The notes under the pieces are model-generated. The model ran no database searches and was not told where the DNA came from. It worked only from the letters and a program-made list of their open reading frames with translations. From Streptomyces aquilus (GTDB taxonomy: Bacteria > Actinomycetota > Actinomycetes > Streptomycetales > Streptomycetaceae), in NCBI RefSeq assembly GCF_003955715.1, contig NZ_CP034463.1, positions 4,836,001-4,900,000 of the forward strand: DNA of 64,000 bases, read 5' to 3'. Below, piece by piece: positions 41,565 through 49,309 of the stretch. Made by a program: the position numbers and the translations under genes. Numbering within the stretch: position 1 is the first letter of the stretch; each line of letters opens with the position of its first letter.

Positions 41565-42257
41565 TCAGCGCTTGGCGACGAACACATGCGAGGCGACGTC
41601 CGCCGCCAGCTCGGCCGCCTCGCCGCCGCTGCCCACCAGCACCCCGCCGGCCGACTCCGTCACGCTCACCACCGAGCCGGGCTGCACCCCCGCGCGCCGC
41701 AGCGTGTACATCAGCTGTGCGTCCGTCTGGATCGGCTCGCCGATGCGGCGCACCACGACCGTCTTGCCCTCGCCGCCCGGGTCCAGGTCGGCCAGCGACA
41801 CCATGCCCTCGTCGAGGAAGGGGTCGGCACCGTCCTTCTCGCCGAGCTCCTCCAGACCGGGGATCGGGTTGCCGTACGGCGACTCGGTGGGGTGGCGCAG
41901 CAGCTCCAGGACGCGGCGCTCGACGGCCTCGCTCATCACGTGCTCCCAGCGACAGGCCTCGGCGTGGACCTGCTCCCACTCCAGGCCGATCACGTCGACC
42001 AGGAGACACTCCGCGAGGCGGTGCTTGCGCATCACGCGCGTCGCCAGCCGGCGGCCCTCGTCGGTCAGCTCCAGATGCCGGTCGCTCGCCACGGACACCA
42101 GGCCGTCCCGCTCCATCCGCGCCACCGTCTGGGAGACGGTCGGCCCGCTCTGGTCGAGCCGCTCGGCGATCCGGGCGCGCATGGGGACCACACCTTCCTC
42201 TTCCAGCTCGAGGATGGTGCGGAGATACATCTCCGTGGTGTCGATCAGTCCGGACAT
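41565..42257 (-). CDS. dmdR1: Iron-dependent repressor DmdR1 (DtxR/IdeR family)
   Basis: 230 residues from ATG 42257. N-terminal winged helix ('IAERLDQSGPTVSQTVARMERDGLV'), then metal-site residues in DtxR order: Met10 ('TTEMYLRTI'), His79/Glu83 in 'KHRLAECLL', His98, Cys102, Glu105 and His106 in 'VHAEACRWEH'. The C-terminal SH3-like domain is present ('GVQPGSVVSVTESAGGVL'). With Fe2+ it represses siderophore and iron-uptake genes at iron boxes. The adjacent SIS gene matches the S. coelicolor dmdR1 neighbourhood as I recall it. No iron box is seen before its own start. Confidence 0.93.
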   Translation of the reverse strand: MSGLIDTTEMYLRTILELEEEGVVPMRARIAERLDQSGPTVSQTVARMERDGLVSVASDRHLELTDEGRRLATRVMRKHRLAECLLVDVIGLEWEQVHAEACRWEHVMSEAVERRVLELLRHPTESPYGNPIPGLEELGEKDGADPFLDEGMVSLADLDPGGEGKTVVVRRIGEPIQTDAQLMYTLRRAGVQPGSVVSVTESAGGVLVGSGGEAAELAADVASHVFVAKR

Positions 42258-42345
42258 ACGTGCCCCTCGATTAGCTCTGCCGGAAGCGCGACCACTCCGC
42301 GGCGCGTGCGCTGGCCCTGACCCCAATTCTGACGCATGGCACTGA
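41572..42345 (+). other. adm: Antisense open frame over dmdR1, candidate adm
   Basis: A 257-codon plus-strand frame covers nearly the whole of dmdR1. In S. coelicolor an antiparallel gene, adm, overlapping dmdR1 has been reported to encode a protein affecting antibiotic production. Here, however, all three antisense frames are open across most of the region (also 41055-42320 and 41342-42274), so sequence alone cannot say which, if any, is translated. The product read here is Ser/Arg-rich with no known domain. Confidence 0.35.
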
Positions 42346-42442
42346 CAACCGTGCCGCGCCGGTGAAACGAGCTGGTTTCGCGGGCGCGCGGTCCAGCGCG
42401 GGACGCCCCCCGCGGAGCTTCGGCAGGCCGTATTGACACCGC

Positions 42443-42458
42443 ACTGGTCCAGACCGCA
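42443..42458. promoter_or_regulatory. DasR-box-like site in the SIS gene promoter
   Basis: ACTGGTCCAGACCGCA agrees at 12 of 16 positions with the dre consensus as I recall it (ACTGGTCTAGACCAGT), the left half being perfect. It lies directly after a TTGACA -35-like hexamer (42433-42438). DasR responds to glucosamine-6-phosphate-type ligands, which fits a SIS-domain gene. Confidence 0.55.
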
Positions 42459-42495
42459 CGGTGATCCGCGACACAGCCAACCCGAAGGGGTTCGT

Positions 42496-43251
42496 ATGAG
42501 CGACGGCACGCCCGCCGACCGGTTCCTCGACGCCGCCATCGGCCTGCTTCAGCGGGTCCGCGACGAGGAGGCCGAGCCCATCGCCACGGCCGGCACGCTC
42601 CTCGCCGACACCGTCGCCGCCGGGGGCCGGCTGTTCGCCTTCGGCGCCGGGCACTCCTCGCTCGCCGCCCAGGACGTCGTCTACCGGGCCGGTGGCCTCG
42701 CCCTGATGAACCTCCTCGCCGCGCCCGGGATGGTGGGCGTGGACGTCATGCCGGCCACGCTCGGCTCCGCCCTGGAGCGCGTCGACGGCCTCGCGAGCAC
42801 CATCCTGGACTGCTCCCCGCTCCGCGCGGGCGACGCCCTGGTGATCATCTCCCTCTCCGGCCGCAACGCGATGCCGGTGGAGATGGCGATGACCGCCCGC
42901 GCGCGCGGGGTGAAGGTCATCGGCGTGACGTCGGTGGCGTACGCCACGGAGACCCGCTCCCGGCACTCCTCCGGCACCTATCTCAAGGACCACTGCGACG
43001 TCGTCCTCGACTCCAAGATCGCCATCGGCGACGCGGAGCTCACCCTCGACACGGTCCCGGCCCCCTTCGCCCCCGCCTCGACGGTGGTGACGTCCGCCCT
43101 GATGCAGGCCATGGTGGCAACGGCGGCGACATCCCTGGCGGAACGGGGCGTGGAGCCGCCGATGCTGCGGTCGGGGAACGTGGACGGGGGGCTGGAGTGG
43201 AACGAGCGGGTGTTCGATGAGTACGGGGACCGGATCTTCTACCGGCGCTGA
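42496..43251 (+). CDS. SIS-domain phosphosugar isomerase/binding protein
   Basis: 251 residues from ATG 42496 with GAAGGGG upstream. The SIS fold is visible in 'GGRLFAFGAGHSSLAAQDVVY', 'DALVIISLSGRNAMPVEMAM' (Ser-rich phosphate loop) and 'KVIGVTSVAYATETRSRHSSG'. Such proteins bind or isomerise aminosugar or N-acetylmuramic-acid phosphates. The DasR-like site at 42443 points to N-acetylglucosamine metabolism. It is divergent from dmdR1. Confidence 0.92.
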   Translation: MSDGTPADRFLDAAIGLLQRVRDEEAEPIATAGTLLADTVAAGGRLFAFGAGHSSLAAQDVVYRAGGLALMNLLAAPGMVGVDVMPATLGSALERVDGLASTILDCSPLRAGDALVIISLSGRNAMPVEMAMTARARGVKVIGVTSVAYATETRSRHSSGTYLKDHCDVVLDSKIAIGDAELTLDTVPAPFAPASTVVTSALMQAMVATAATSLAERGVEPPMLRSGNVDGGLEWNERVFDEYGDRIFYRR

Positions 43252-43269
43252 CCCTTCACCTGCCTCCGC

Positions 43270-44676
43270 TCACCCCCGCAACGCCCCCGCCAGATCCAGC
43301 GCCGCGGCGATCCGCAGCGCCACGTCCTCCGCATAAGCCGCGTCGGACCGTTCGAACGGACTCCGTCCGGCACCCCGCAGAAACGTCACCGCCCCCAGCG
43401 TCCGCCCCCGGCTCCGCAGCACCGCGCACAGCGCGTGCACCGCGTCCGGCGGCCACTGCCGGGACAGCGCCCACTCGCGCGCCCGCTCCGCCGGCACCGA
43501 GCCCACGCTGGCCCGTACCGACCCGACGCGCTCCACGCACTGCAACGCCGGATGCCCCTCCGCGTACCGCACCGGCAACCCGGCCTGCCCGGTCAGCAGG
43601 CTCGGCCCCGGTGCCCCCGAGGGAGTCGCGGCGACCCGGACCAGTCGTACCGGAACGTCCGAGTCCCCGTCGGCCAGTGAGCCGTCCCCCGCCACCCGGT
43701 CGATCAGCGCGTGGTCGGCGAAGCCGGCGAGCGCGAAGTCCAGGTGGATCGTCGCCGCCTCCGCCGGGTCCTCGCACTCGGCGGCCGCGCGGGCCGCGCG
43801 GTGCAGCTGGTTGCCCCGGAAGCGCAGCAGGGACGCCTCCTGCTCGGCCTGCTTGGCCACGGTGACGTCGTTGAACAGCCAGCCCACGCCCAGCGGCACC
43901 GGCTCCTCGGCGAGCGGCGAGGCCAGCCGCACGAACCCGCACCGCCAGCAGCGCCGCTGCTCGCCCTCCGGCGTCCGTACGCTCACCCAGATCTCGGCCG
44001 GCGCGGGCGGCGCGCCCTCCGCGAGCACATGCGTGAGGGCGCTCTCCAGTTCCTCCACGCCCTGCGCGAGCAGCTCGCCCAGGGGCCGTCCCAGCACGGC
44101 CGTACGGCCGATGCCCAGCGCCCGCGCCGCGTGCGCGTTCACCACCGCGGGCCGCAGGTCCGCGTCGACCAGCACGACGCCCCAGCTGGCGTCCTCGAAG
44201 AGCGCCTCGCTCAGCGCGATCGACCGCTCCAGGTCGATCTGCGCGTGCACCTCGCTGAACGCGCAGTACACCCCGGCGGGCTTGCCGTCCGGGCCGTGCA
44301 CGGCGGCCGACTGCGTCCGTACGAGGACCCGTCCGCCGTCCTTGGTCAGCAGCGCGAACTCGTGCACCTGCCGTCCCGGGGCCTGCATGGCGGACATCAG
44401 CCGCCCCTCGACCTCCTCGGCGTCGGCCTCCCGTACGGCCCATCCGGCGAAGCCGTGCCGGCCCACGGCCTCGGCCGCGGTCCAGCCCAGAATCCGCTCC
44501 GCCTCGCGGTTCCAGTGGGTGACGACGCCGTCCGCGTCGAAGGCGCACAGCGCCGCGTCCATGCCGTCGAGCAGGGCGGCGAGCAGGTCGGCGCCGTCCC
44601 GGTCGGGCTGGTCGGGCTGCTCCGGCTCGTCCGGCCCCAGCTCGTCGGTGGTCCCACTACGCCTGGAAGCACTCAC
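43270..44676 (-). CDS. PAS-PAS-GAF sensor protein without an output domain
   Basis: 468 residues from GTG 44676 (CAGGGGG upstream); ATG 44733 is an alternative. PAS 1 spans ~35-145 ('ALCAFDADGVVTHWNREAERIL', 'FAGWAVREADAEEVEGRL') and PAS 2 ~160-280 ('GVVLVDADLRPAVVNAHAARAL', with W-x-R-C at the end). A GAF-like domain runs from ~300 to the end ('LLTGQAGLPVRYAEGHPALQ', 'VHALCAVLRSRGRTLGAVTFL'). In Streptomyces this combination usually precedes a SpoIIE-type PP2C phosphatase, absent here; the protein ends cleanly after the GAF domain. It may bind a partner phosphatase or act as a pure sensor. It is convergent with the SIS gene. Confidence 0.85.
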   Translation of the reverse strand: MSASRRSGTTDELGPDEPEQPDQPDRDGADLLAALLDGMDAALCAFDADGVVTHWNREAERILGWTAAEAVGRHGFAGWAVREADAEEVEGRLMSAMQAPGRQVHEFALLTKDGGRVLVRTQSAAVHGPDGKPAGVYCAFSEVHAQIDLERSIALSEALFEDASWGVVLVDADLRPAVVNAHAARALGIGRTAVLGRPLGELLAQGVEELESALTHVLAEGAPPAPAEIWVSVRTPEGEQRRCWRCGFVRLASPLAEEPVPLGVGWLFNDVTVAKQAEQEASLLRFRGNQLHRAARAAAECEDPAEAATIHLDFALAGFADHALIDRVAGDGSLADGDSDVPVRLVRVAATPSGAPGPSLLTGQAGLPVRYAEGHPALQCVERVGSVRASVGSVPAERAREWALSRQWPPDAVHALCAVLRSRGRTLGAVTFLRGAGRSPFERSDAAYAEDVALRIAAALDLAGALRG

Positions 44677-44829
44677 CCGGACCCCCTGCAGGCTGCGTCC
44701 GTACGTACGGCACGTCGGTTCGCTCACTTGCAATCATCTAACTGGAACGTGACGCAGCACACACCGAGTTCCCACAAGTTGGGGGAATCGTTGTACGCCG
44801 CTCCTGTCTCTGCGGGTGTCCCGGTGCGC

Positions 44830-45279
44830 CTAGGCGAGCCGGAGATCGACCCATTCGTCGCTCTCGCCGTCGAGCACATACCGCTCGACCTCGACGAAGC
44901 CCTGTTTCCCGGCGAAGCGCAGACCGTCCTCGTTGACGGCCAGCACACACGTCTCGATCACCTTCGCGCCCAGCACGCGCGCGTGGGCGAGCCCGTTCTC
45001 GTACAGGGCCGTCCCGTATCCCCGCCGCCGGTGCGCGGGCAGCACGCGCGCGATGACGGTCGCCACCGCGTCCGCGCCCTCCGGCGGGCGCACGGTGGAA
45101 CAGCCGACGAGGACGTCATCCACGTACGCGTTCTCCAGGCGGTAGCGCGTACTGCGCTCCCGCACCGCGTCGAGGCTCAGCGGGTCGGCCGGGATGATCA
45201 CGTTGTGGACGTACCGCCACTGTTCGAGCAGGGCGTCGCCGACCGCACGCTCCAGCCGGACTATCGGAAGATCAGACAC
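44830..45279 (-). CDS. GNAT family N-acetyltransferase
   Basis: 149 residues from GTG 45279 (VSDLPIV), preceded by a GGGAGG-containing segment; a longer frame to 45312 is possible. The acetyl-CoA-binding motif is VLPAHRRRGYGTALYENGL (R-R-x-G-x-G), and the second half ends in 'FAGKQGFVEVERYVLDG'. The N-terminal half ('YVHNVIIPADPLSLDAVRERS') resembles Streptomyces GNATs of unknown substrate. It is divergent from the LysR gene at 45372. Confidence 0.85.
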   Translation of the reverse strand: MSDLPIVRLERAVGDALLEQWRYVHNVIIPADPLSLDAVRERSTRYRLENAYVDDVLVGCSTVRPPEGADAVATVIARVLPAHRRRGYGTALYENGLAHARVLGAKVIETCVLAVNEDGLRFAGKQGFVEVERYVLDGESDEWVDLRLA

Positions 45280-45371
45280 GTCCTCCACCTCCCCGCCGCG
45301 CGGACACCTCAATCTCGATCTTCACAGGAGCTGCGGTCATACGTCGCACATCCAGCGGTGGATGAAGTGAT

Positions 45372-46268
45372 ATGCATGGAGATATGGAGCAGCGGCCGGA
45401 AGTCCCCCTCCCTCAACTTCACGCCTTCGTCGTCCTCGCCGAGGAACTGCACTTCGGGCGGGCCGCCGCGCGGCTCGGTATCGCTCAGCCGCCGCTGAGC
45501 CAGCAGATCCGGCGCCTGGAGGACAAGGTCGGCGCCCCGCTCCTCGTACGGCCGCCGGGCCCGGTCACCCTCACACCGGCTGGACGGGAACTCCTCCCTG
45601 CCGCCCGCCAGGCCCTTGCCGCGCTCACCGACGGCCTCGCGGCGGCCCGCGCGGCGGCCGCCGGCCGGACCGGCACCCTGCGCCTCGGCTTCGCCGCGTC
45701 GCTCGCCCTGACGCTGCTGCCGGGGCTGCTGCGCAGCTACGTGGACCGCTATCCGCACGTACGCCTGGACATCCGCGAGATGACCACCGCACCCCAGCTG
45801 ACCGCCCTGCGCGAGGGCGGTCTCGATGTCGGCCTCCTGCGCGAACCACCGTCCGCCGACCCGGACTTGTCCTTCCGTACGGTCCTGACGGAGCCGTTCG
45901 TGGCGGTGCTGCCGCGCGCCCATCCCCTGGCGGCCCAACGCACGGTGACCCCCGACGAGTTGGGCGCCCACCCCTTCGTCCTCCTGCCGCGCGAGGCGGG
46001 TCCCGGCCTCCATGACCGCATCACCGGCCTGTGCGCCCCGCGCGTCGCCCAGCACGCCACCGAGTGGCAGACCGTCTGCGCCCTCGTCGAGACCGGCCTC
46101 GGGGTGTCGCTCGCACCGGCGAGCATCCGCCGTGTCCGGCTCAAGGGCGTCGCCTTCCGGCCCCTCGCCGCGCCGGGCGCGCGGACCGTGGTCGCGGTGG
46201 CCTGGCGCCGGGACGACGACAGCCCGCTCGTCGCGAACCTCCTGGAGACGGTCACGCACCAGGGGTGA
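45372..46268 (+). CDS. LysR-family transcriptional regulator
   Basis: 298 residues. N-terminal winged HTH 'LHAFVVLAEELHFGRAAARLG' followed by 'IAQPPLSQQIRRLEDKVGAPL' (the LysR signature), then an effector-binding type 2 periplasmic fold ('GTLRLGFAASLALTLLPGLL', 'GGLDVGLLREPP', 'VCALVETGLGVSLAPASI'). This sequence type is close to BenM/CatM-like regulators. The target is unknown, perhaps the divergent GNAT gene. It overlaps the convergent second LysR gene by 17 bp. Confidence 0.92.
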   Translation: MHGDMEQRPEVPLPQLHAFVVLAEELHFGRAAARLGIAQPPLSQQIRRLEDKVGAPLLVRPPGPVTLTPAGRELLPAARQALAALTDGLAAARAAAAGRTGTLRLGFAASLALTLLPGLLRSYVDRYPHVRLDIREMTTAPQLTALREGGLDVGLLREPPSADPDLSFRTVLTEPFVAVLPRAHPLAAQRTVTPDELGAHPFVLLPREAGPGLHDRITGLCAPRVAQHATEWQTVCALVETGLGVSLAPASIRRVRLKGVAFRPLAAPGARTVVAVAWRRDDDSPLVANLLETVTHQG

Positions 46269-47151
46269 GATGCTCCCGCGCGGCCTTGCGGAAGGCCGTC
46301 ACCAGGCGGTTGCGGTCGTCCGCGCGGGTGGCGACGACGACGTGGCTGGGCTCGACGCCCTCCAGCGGGACCATGGTGAGGTCGGGCCGCAGGACCCGCC
46401 CCACGGACTGCGCGGCGACCGCCAACGACTCGCCGGAGGCGACGAGTTCGAACTTGTCCTCGACCGCCTCGATGAGCGGCCCGTCCGGCGCCGGGCGCCC
46501 GTCCGGGCGCGGCTCGAACCGCCAGAACGCGCTGCGCACCGGGTCCGCCGTGCGCGGCAGCCGCTCGTCGGCGATGTCGTCCAGCGTGACGGCCTCCTTG
46601 CCGGCCAGCCGGTGGTCCAGCGGCACGATCAGCACGCGCGGCTCGTCGTAGAGGACCGTCACCCGCAGCCCCTCGGTGCGGAACGGCAACCGCGTCACCA
46701 CCGCGTCGACCCGGTGGTCGAGCAGGGCGTGGTGTACGTCGTCCCAGGCCAGGTGGGCGGTCACCACCTCGGCGTCCGGGTGCCGGTGCCGTACCGCCCG
46801 GACCGCCGGGGTGACGATGATGCCCGGGGTGAAACCGACCGTCATCCGATGCGGCTGAGCGGCGGCACGCGCGCGTACGGACGCCTGAGCCGCCGCCCGC
46901 AGCAACGCCTTCGCCTCCGTGAGGAAGACCTCCCCCGCCTCCGTCAGCCGCGTCCCCTGCGGCGTCCGGTCCAGCAGCCGCGCCCCCAACTCCCGCTCCA
47001 GCCGCTGCACCTGGCGGCTCAGCGAGGGCTGGGTGATGTGCAGGGCGTCGGCGGCCCGGCCGAAGTGGCGATGCTCGGCGACGACGGTGAAGTAGCGGAC
47101 GAGACGGAGATCGAGGTCCACGGTGCCGGGGTTCGGCTGGGAGTCGGCCAT
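46252..47151 (-). CDS. LysR-family transcriptional regulator
   Basis: 299 residues. HTH 'LVRYFTVVAEHRHFGRAADALH' and 'ITQPSLSRQVQRLERELGARL'; effector domain 'MTVGFTPGIIVTPAVRAVRHRHP', 'HRVDAVVTRLPF' and 'SGESLAVAAQSVGRVLRPDL'. It is divergent from the NAD-dependent epimerase-like gene at 47286, the classical LysR arrangement, so that gene is its probable target. The palindrome CGTATACG lies in the shared 134-bp spacer (47191-47198). Confidence 0.92.
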   Translation of the reverse strand: MADSQPNPGTVDLDLRLVRYFTVVAEHRHFGRAADALHITQPSLSRQVQRLERELGARLLDRTPQGTRLTEAGEVFLTEAKALLRAAAQASVRARAAAQPHRMTVGFTPGIIVTPAVRAVRHRHPDAEVVTAHLAWDDVHHALLDHRVDAVVTRLPFRTEGLRVTVLYDEPRVLIVPLDHRLAGKEAVTLDDIADERLPRTADPVRSAFWRFEPRPDGRPAPDGPLIEAVEDKFELVASGESLAVAAQSVGRVLRPDLTMVPLEGVEPSHVVVATRADDRNRLVTAFRKAAREHLTPGA

Positions 47152-47190
47152 ACAACGAGCCTAGCTGCGGTGATGCCCAGATCGCATTGC

Positions 47191-47198
47191 CGTATACG
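47191..47198. promoter_or_regulatory. Short palindrome CGTATACG between LysR and SDR genes
   Basis: A perfect 8-bp palindrome, AT-centred, in the divergent promoter; ATTGCCGTATACGAAAGA around it resembles the interrupted dyads bound by LysR proteins. Confidence 0.35.
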
Positions 47199-47285
47199 AA
47201 AGAGGCTTTGGACGCGGGAGCCCACCGTTCCCGAGGCTGGAGGCATCCCGAAATCCCGGTTTCCATCCCTCTGGGGGTCATCAGC

Positions 47286-48197
47286 ATGCGTGTGTTCGTC
47301 ACCGGCGCCAGCGGCTTCGTGGGCAGCGCCGTCGTACGTGAACTCATGGGCGCCGGCCACGAAGTGGTCGGCCTGGCCCGCTCCGACAACTCCGCGGCGG
47401 CGCTGCGGGCCGCGGGCGCGCAGGTGCACCGCGGCGACCTGGACGACCTCGACAGCCTGCGCCGGGGAGCGGAGGCGGCCGACGGTGTCATCCACACCGC
47501 CTTCAAGCACGACTTCTCGAACATCGCCGCCTCGGGCGTCATCGACCTGCACGCCATCGAGGCGATGGGGTCGGTGCTGGAAGGCACCGGCAAGCCCTTC
47601 GTGACGACGTCGGCGTTCCTGGTCGAGCGCGGCGTCTTCGGCACGGAGGAGGACGCGGCCCACCCGGATTCCGTGGCGCCCTTCCGCGTCGCCTCCGAGG
47701 AGGCCACCCTCGCCCTCGCCGACCGCGGCGTACGCGCCTCGGTCGTCCGCCTGCCTCCGTCCGTGCACGGCCGCGACGACGGCGCCTTCGTCCCCAAGCT
47801 CATCGACATCGCCCGCGACAAGGGCGTCTCCGCGACGATCGACGCCGGCACCAACCACTGGCCCGCCGTCCACCGCCTCGACGCGGCCCGCCTCTACCGC
47901 CTGGCCCTGGAGAAGGCCGACGCGGGCACCCGCGTCCACGCGATCGACGACGAGGGCGTCCCCTTCCACGCCATCGCGACCGCGATAGGCCAGGGCCTGG
48001 GCGTACCGGTGGTACAGGTGGCCGGCGCCGAGGCCGCCGCCCACTTCGGCTGGTTCGCCCACTTCATCGCCCTCGACCTCCGCGCCTCCAGCACCCTGAC
48101 CCGGCAACGCCTGTCCTGGAAGCCGGAGCAGCCCGACCTGCTCGCGGACCTGGCGGAGGGGCACTACTTCGAGGAGGGGCGCCGGAGCATCCTCTGA
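47286..48197 (+). CDS. NAD-dependent epimerase/dehydratase (extended/atypical SDR)
   Basis: 303 residues from ATG 47286. The cofactor loop is VTGASGFVGSAVVREL (TGxxGxxG), followed by 'VGLARSDNSAAALRAAGAQVHRG' and 'GVIHTAFKHDFSNIA'. The usual YxxxK is replaced by 'FRVASEEATLALADRG', so this is an atypical SDR of the nucleoside-diphosphate-sugar-epimerase-like group, often NAD(P)H-dependent reductases induced by a divergent LysR regulator. Substrate unknown. Confidence 0.88.
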   Translation: MRVFVTGASGFVGSAVVRELMGAGHEVVGLARSDNSAAALRAAGAQVHRGDLDDLDSLRRGAEAADGVIHTAFKHDFSNIAASGVIDLHAIEAMGSVLEGTGKPFVTTSAFLVERGVFGTEEDAAHPDSVAPFRVASEEATLALADRGVRASVVRLPPSVHGRDDGAFVPKLIDIARDKGVSATIDAGTNHWPAVHRLDAARLYRLALEKADAGTRVHAIDDEGVPFHAIATAIGQGLGVPVVQVAGAEAAAHFGWFAHFIALDLRASSTLTRQRLSWKPEQPDLLADLAEGHYFEEGRRSIL

Positions 48198-48246
48198 GGG
48201 CTCGGCAGCGGGGCGACTGTCAGACCCGGCTGGCACAGTGCGTGCC

Positions 48247-48834
48247 GTGGACACGAAAGAGTTCTGGCACCTCATCAACAAGGCCCGCTTCGCCACGACG
48301 GACGAAGCCCCCTTCCACGAGGCACTGGCCGCCCTCCTGGCAGCCCGCCCCAAGCAACAGATCCTGGAGTACCAGGACCACTTCGACACCCTCCACGACG
48401 CCCTCTACCGCTGGGACGTCTGGGCCGCCGCCTACCTCATCGGCGGCGGCTGCTCCGACGACAGCTTCATGGACTTCCGCGCGGGCCTGATAGCCCAGGG
48501 CCGCCACTGGTACGAACGCGCGGCCGCCTCCCCCGACTCCCTCGCCGAGCACCCCGACGTCATCGCGGCAGCCACCGATGTCGGGGACCGCGCCCTCTTC
48601 GACGAGGACGCCAACTACTGCGCCTCCGACGCCTACGAGCGGATCACCGGCGAGGGCGAGACCTTCTGGGCCGACTGGAAGCAGTACGTGGCCGACCGTC
48701 CCTCTGTCGATTCCCCCGCCGATCCACTGGGCGAGGACTTCGACTTCGACGACGAGGACGAGATGCGCCGACGGCTGCCTCGGCTGGCGGCCCTGTTCCT
48801 CCCCGCTCCGTCAACATCTCGAAAAAGCGGTTGA
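48247..48834 (+). CDS. DUF4240 domain protein
   Basis: 195 residues from GTG 48247 (VDTKEFWHLINKA); GTG 48238 is possible. The family pattern is the 'FW..I..A' start, 'LDYQDHF'-like 'ILEYQDHFDTLHDALYRWDVW', 'AAYLIGGGCSDDSFMDFRAGLI' and 'AHPDVI'-like 'EHPDVIAAATDVG'. It ends in an acidic stretch (DFDFDDEDE). DUF4240 proteins are widespread in Streptomyces, often near toxin or WGR-type genes; their biochemistry is unknown. It is co-directional with the SDR gene but separated by 49 bp. Confidence 0.88.
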   Translation: MDTKEFWHLINKARFATTDEAPFHEALAALLAARPKQQILEYQDHFDTLHDALYRWDVWAAAYLIGGGCSDDSFMDFRAGLIAQGRHWYERAAASPDSLAEHPDVIAAATDVGDRALFDEDANYCASDAYERITGEGETFWADWKQYVADRPSVDSPADPLGEDFDFDDEDEMRRRLPRLAALFLPAPSTSRKSG

Positions 48835-48891
48835 TCGAGCGCCGAGGGGTTTTTAGGCTGCTGCTACTTCAGAAGGGAGGTGGTTCGGCAG

Positions 48892-48930
48892 ATGTATTCC
48901 TACCGGACGGAAGAGGTGGCTGCGGGCTAG
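48892..48930 (+). CDS. Possible 12-codon mini-ORF
   Basis: ATG TAT TCC TAC ... GGC TAG encodes MYSYRTEEVAAG and is preceded by a very strong AGAAGGGAGGTG (48871-48882). It could be an upstream leader of the transcript reaching the oxygenase gene at 49310. I do not know a family. Confidence 0.3.
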   Translation: MYSYRTEEVAAG

Positions 48931-49010
48931 CGGCCCGTCACCACATTCAGTGCGGTGCCGGACCAGTGCGCGACAGAAGCGTGCAGCCGGCCCAATCCCA
49001 AGCAGTCACC

Positions 49011-49081
49011 CGACCCGTGAGCTCGCCGGTACGTCCGGCCGGCTCCCCCGCCGAGGCGGGGGGACCCGAGCTCGCGGGTCG
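49011..49081 (+). terminator. Nested hairpin, attenuator-like
   Basis: CGACCCGTGAGCTCG (49011-49025) pairs with CGAGCTCGCGGGTCG (49067-49081), 14 of 15 positions, enclosing a second hairpin, CCCCCGCC-GA-GGCGGGGG. It lies between the mini-ORF and the Cys leader peptide. It could end the DUF4240 transcript or attenuate the oxygenase transcript. Confidence 0.6.
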
Positions 49082-49167
49082 TCTGCGTCTCCGCAGGGAT
49101 GCGGAGAAGTTTTACGGGCATGATCTGCGACACCCGCGTTTTCTTCGGTGCGCAGTACTCTGACCGT

Positions 49168-49242
49168 ATGCTTTCGCTCGTTCGACGCCGCCACGTGGAC
49201 TACGTCCGCGTCACGAGCATGGGCTGTCGACGCTCCATCTGA
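49168..49242 (+). CDS. Cys-containing leader peptide (RRHVD family)
   Basis: A 24-residue ORF, MLSLVRRRHVDY...GCRRSI, with the RRRHVD-x-x-R-x-x-S-x-x-CR pattern of the small actinobacterial peptides annotated as 'putative leader peptide'. As known for mycobacterial and Streptomyces members, these precede sulfur/cysteine genes and act by ribosome stalling at Cys codons. The single Cys codon is TGT, a rare choice in this genome. It ends 67 bp before the 2-oxoglutarate oxygenase gene, which would be its target. Confidence 0.75.
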   Translation: MLSLVRRRHVDYVRVTSMGCRRSI

Positions 49243-49309
49243 GCCTCCAGCCCTTCCGCGCAGCCATCCGCTGCCGCCTTTTCTCCCTCTCACCCTTTGC
49301 GGACGCACC

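Noticed and set aside
41055..42320. 421-codon plus-strand gene across the gap and dmdR1
   Set aside because: No ribosome-binding site or domain; Arg/His/Gln-rich translation of the antisense strand.
46252..47854. 701-codon minus-strand frame starting at 47854
   Set aside because: Antisense to the SDR gene and out of frame with the LysR protein; no family features.
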